Source of the DNA: Streptomyces sp. 35G-GA-8
GTDB taxonomy: Bacteria; Actinomycetota; Actinomycetes; Streptomycetales; Streptomycetaceae
Length of the DNA: 64,000 nucleotides
Direction of reading: 5' to 3'
Assembly (NCBI RefSeq): GCF_023534745.1
Contig: NZ_JAMHJQ010000006.1
Coordinates: forward strand, 333,586 to 397,585
In this document: piece by piece, positions 62,292-64,000 of the stretch
How the letters are laid out: each line of letters starts with the position of its first letter
How positions within the stretch are numbered: position 1 is the stretch's first letter
Notes under the pieces: model-generated
What the model saw: the letters and a program-made list of their open reading frames with translations, nothing else
Told to the model about the DNA's origin: nothing
Databases searched by the model: none
Translations under genes and position numbers: made by a program

Positions 62292-63698
62292 TCACGCCCC
62301 GGACTCACTCGCCCAGGGTGTGTCCTCCGCGAGCGCGTCCGCCAGGGCCGCCGCGGGATCGGGGCCGCCCGGACCCGCGGGAGCCCACCGGCCCCGCTCC
62401 TTGCGGTAGGGCCACCAGCGCCCGTCGCGGCCGTAGCGCAGCTGGACCGACGACTCGGCCACGGTCCAGCGCCCGCCGCCGCCCGCCCGCAGCCGCGGCC
62501 TGTCCCCGTCCTCCCAGGCCGCGTCGAGCGCCGCCGTCGCCCGTGCGAGGGACTCGGGCTCCGGGGTCCAGGTGTCCTCCAGTACGGAGAGGGCCGCCGC
62601 GCCGCCGTACCGCCAGGCGCGCACCGCGAGATCCAGTTCGGCCGGCCGTCGGCCGGAGCCCGAGGCGAGCCGCGCCACCAGCCGCTGGTCGGACGTCGTG
62701 GCGGCCAGCCGTACCGCATCCTGCACAGGGGGCAACTCCGGCTCCTCCGGCTGCTGTTCATGGCCCGGAAGCAGCGCTTCCGACAGCAGCCGCAGGGCAC
62801 GCGCCGCCGCGTCGGCGGCGAGGAACTCCAGGGCGTCCGCGTCGACCCCGGCCGGTGGCGTGCCCTCCGTGTCGAGGGCCGGAGGCTGCCCCGGCTCCGG
62901 CGGCAGCGGCGGGGGAGCGGGCAGCGGCGGCAGGAGGTCGCGCGCGGCGAACGCGGCCACGGCCGGTACGCCGGCCTCCTCGCCGCCCCGGGCGCCGCCG
63001 TCGTCCATGCCGTCCCCCGGCTCCTCCTTCGTACGGGCGGCACGGGCGACGCTGCGCACCTGAAGCTCGTCGAGCAGCCGGCGCTCGCTCCTGCCCCGCA
63101 TCAGCAGCAGGACGAACGGATCCTGGTCCAGCAGCCTGGCCATCTGATAGCAGAGCGCGGCGGAGTGCGGGCAGTGGTCCCAGGCCTCACAGCCGCACTC
63201 CGGCTCCAGATCACCTATACCGGGGAGGAGTTCGACCCCGGCGCCCGCGGCGTCCTCCACCAGATGCGGCGGCATCTCCCGGTCGAGCAGCGCCGCGATA
63301 TGGCCCGCCCGGTCGACCGCCATGTCCAGGAAACGGTCCCACTCCTCGTCGCTCAGCTGCTGCAACAGCACATCGCTGCGCTGGGCGGTGCCGTCCCGGT
63401 CATGGACGACCGCCGTGATCCGTCCCGGCCGTACGGACACGGCGCCGACGGCGCCCTCGCGGGCCTGTCTGCGCCCCCGCTTCAGCTGCTGGGCGTCGAG
63501 CGCGGTGTCCTCCAGCGCCTTCAACCAGGCCCGGCCCCACCAGGTCTGCGCGAAGGCCCGGCCCCCGGCGGGCGCCAGCGCGGCGAAGGTGCGCTCGTCG
63601 CCGTCCGCCGAACCGTCCGGCGCGTGGCGCGCGAAGCCCTCCACCGGGGGGCCGTCCGTCGAACCGTCCTCGGAACCGCCGTCGTACCTACCGCTCAT
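62292..63698 (-). CDS. SWIM zinc-finger protein, partner of SNF2 helicase
   Basis: 468 aa. The SWIM motif CxC...CxH is visible as [19 protein letters not shown] near residue 190, after a typical N-terminus ([20 protein letters not shown]). The rest is proline- and alanine-rich. Its start overlaps the upstream SNF2-type helicase by 4 bp, a standard actinobacterial pair thought to act in DNA repair or chromatin-like remodelling. Confidence 0.88.
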   Translation of the reverse strand: MSGRYDGGSEDGSTDGPPVEGFARHAPDGSADGDERTFAALAPAGGRAFAQTWWGRAWLKALEDTALDAQQLKRGRRQAREGAVGAVSVRPGRITAVVHDRDGTAQRSDVLLQQLSDEEWDRFLDMAVDRAGHIAALLDREMPPHLVEDAAGAGVELLPGIGDLEPECGCEAWDHCPHSAALCYQMARLLDQDPFVLLLMRGRSERRLLDELQVRSVARAARTKEEPGDGMDDGGARGGEEAGVPAVAAFAARDLLPPLPAPPPLPPEPGQPPALDTEGTPPAGVDADALEFLAADAAARALRLLSEALLPGHEQQPEEPELPPVQDAVRLAATTSDQRLVARLASGSGRRPAELDLAVRAWRYGGAAALSVLEDTWTPEPESLARATAALDAAWEDGDRPRLRAGGGGRWTVAESSVQLRYGRDGRWWPYRKERGRWAPAGPGGPDPAAALADALAEDTPWASESGA

Positions 63699-64000
63699 CG
63701 GGCGCTCCCTCGCAGCTCCACCAGATCCGCCAGCTCGGCGTCGGTCAGTTCGGTCAGGGCCGCCTCGCCGGAGCCCAGTACGGCATCGGCCAGCCCCTGC
63801 TTACGTGCCAGCATCTCGGCGATCCGGTCCTCGATCGTGCCTTCGGTGATCATCCGGTGCACCTGTACGGGCCGAAGCTGCCCGATGCGGTACGCGCGGT
63901 CCGTCGCCTGTGCCTCGACAGCGGGATTCCACCAGCGGTCGAAGTGCACGACATGCTCCGCGCGGGTCAGATTGAGCCCGGTGCCCGCCGCCTTCAACGA
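63695..64000 (-). CDS. SNF2-type helicase, C-terminal end (5' end outside window)
   Basis: The frame is open to the window edge. It holds helicase motifs V and [22 protein letters not shown], then [19 protein letters not shown] with the arginine finger region. The tail [19 protein letters not shown] is typical of SNF2 proteins. It is coupled to the SWIM gene by a 4-bp overlap. Confidence 0.9.
   Translation of the reverse strand, partial: SLKAAGTGLNLTRAEHVVHFDRWWNPAVEAQATDRAYRIGQLRPVQVHRMITEGTIEDRIAEMLARKQGLADAVLGSGEAALTELTDAELADLVELRGSAR

Overview
The window is very GC-rich. It has GC-biased third codon positions, many GTG starts, 4-bp ATGA/GTGA overlaps inside operons and hairpin terminators without T-tracts. 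With its gene families (large secreted β-helix/F5/8C proteins, XRE/MmyB regulators, SWIM/SNF2 pair, Cys leader peptide) this points to a Streptomyces-like actinomycete chromosome, in an accessory-rich stretch. No tRNA, rRNA or CRISPR array was seen.

Layout. (a) 1-9.1 kb: the end of a ferredoxin-type reductase, an MBL-fold protein, a minus-strand operon (P-loop NTPase, HExxH protein, exporter-type ABC protein), and an XRE regulator divergent from an MFS pump. (b) 9.1-26.7 kb: a two-sided cluster for a 6-deoxyhexose, most likely L-fucose. It has a dehydrogenase, lactonase, mutarotase, SDR and FAH hydrolase on the minus strand. A GntR regulator, a large secreted GH141-like protein with three F5/8C domains, an enolase-superfamily dehydratase, a sugar ABC importer, LutABC and an esterase lie on the plus strand. 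The inferred route is sugar > lactone > acid > 2-keto-3-deoxy acid > diketo acid > pyruvate + L-lactate, with LutABC turning the lactate into pyruvate. (c) 27.2-34.0 kb: an IclR regulator divergent from a sulfur-scavenging operon: Cys leader peptide, DszB-like desulfinase, SsuABC-type importer, a second binding-protein-fold protein without signal peptide, and an SsuD-like monooxygenase. (d) 34.0-39.1 kb: a decaying region with a cyclodipeptide synthase relic, a 3'-truncated methyltransferase, a triple-Nudix protein, an ABC transporter cut by an amber codon and a 40-aa ORF.

(e) 39,117-57,771: an 18,655-bp Tn7-like transposon whose ends can be read directly: 25-bp terminal inverted repeats with two mismatches, flanked by a 5-bp duplication, tcatg. 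It carries tnsA (frameshifted), tnsB, tnsC and three tandem tniQ genes. Its cargo is a 2,763-aa α-solenoid/P-loop NTPase/kinase-like protein divergent from a TIR-domain protein and a small membrane protein. This cargo is the best candidate for an undescribed, probably immune, system. The element inserted at the start codon of the 40-aa ORF and cut the operon of region (d) from its upstream sequence, which may explain the decay there.

(f) 57.8-64.0 kb: an integrase relic, an aldehyde dehydrogenase with its GAF-type regulator and a GMC oxidoreductase relic between them, then a SWIM/SNF2 helicase pair running off the window. All function calls come from reading motifs by eye; no database search was run.
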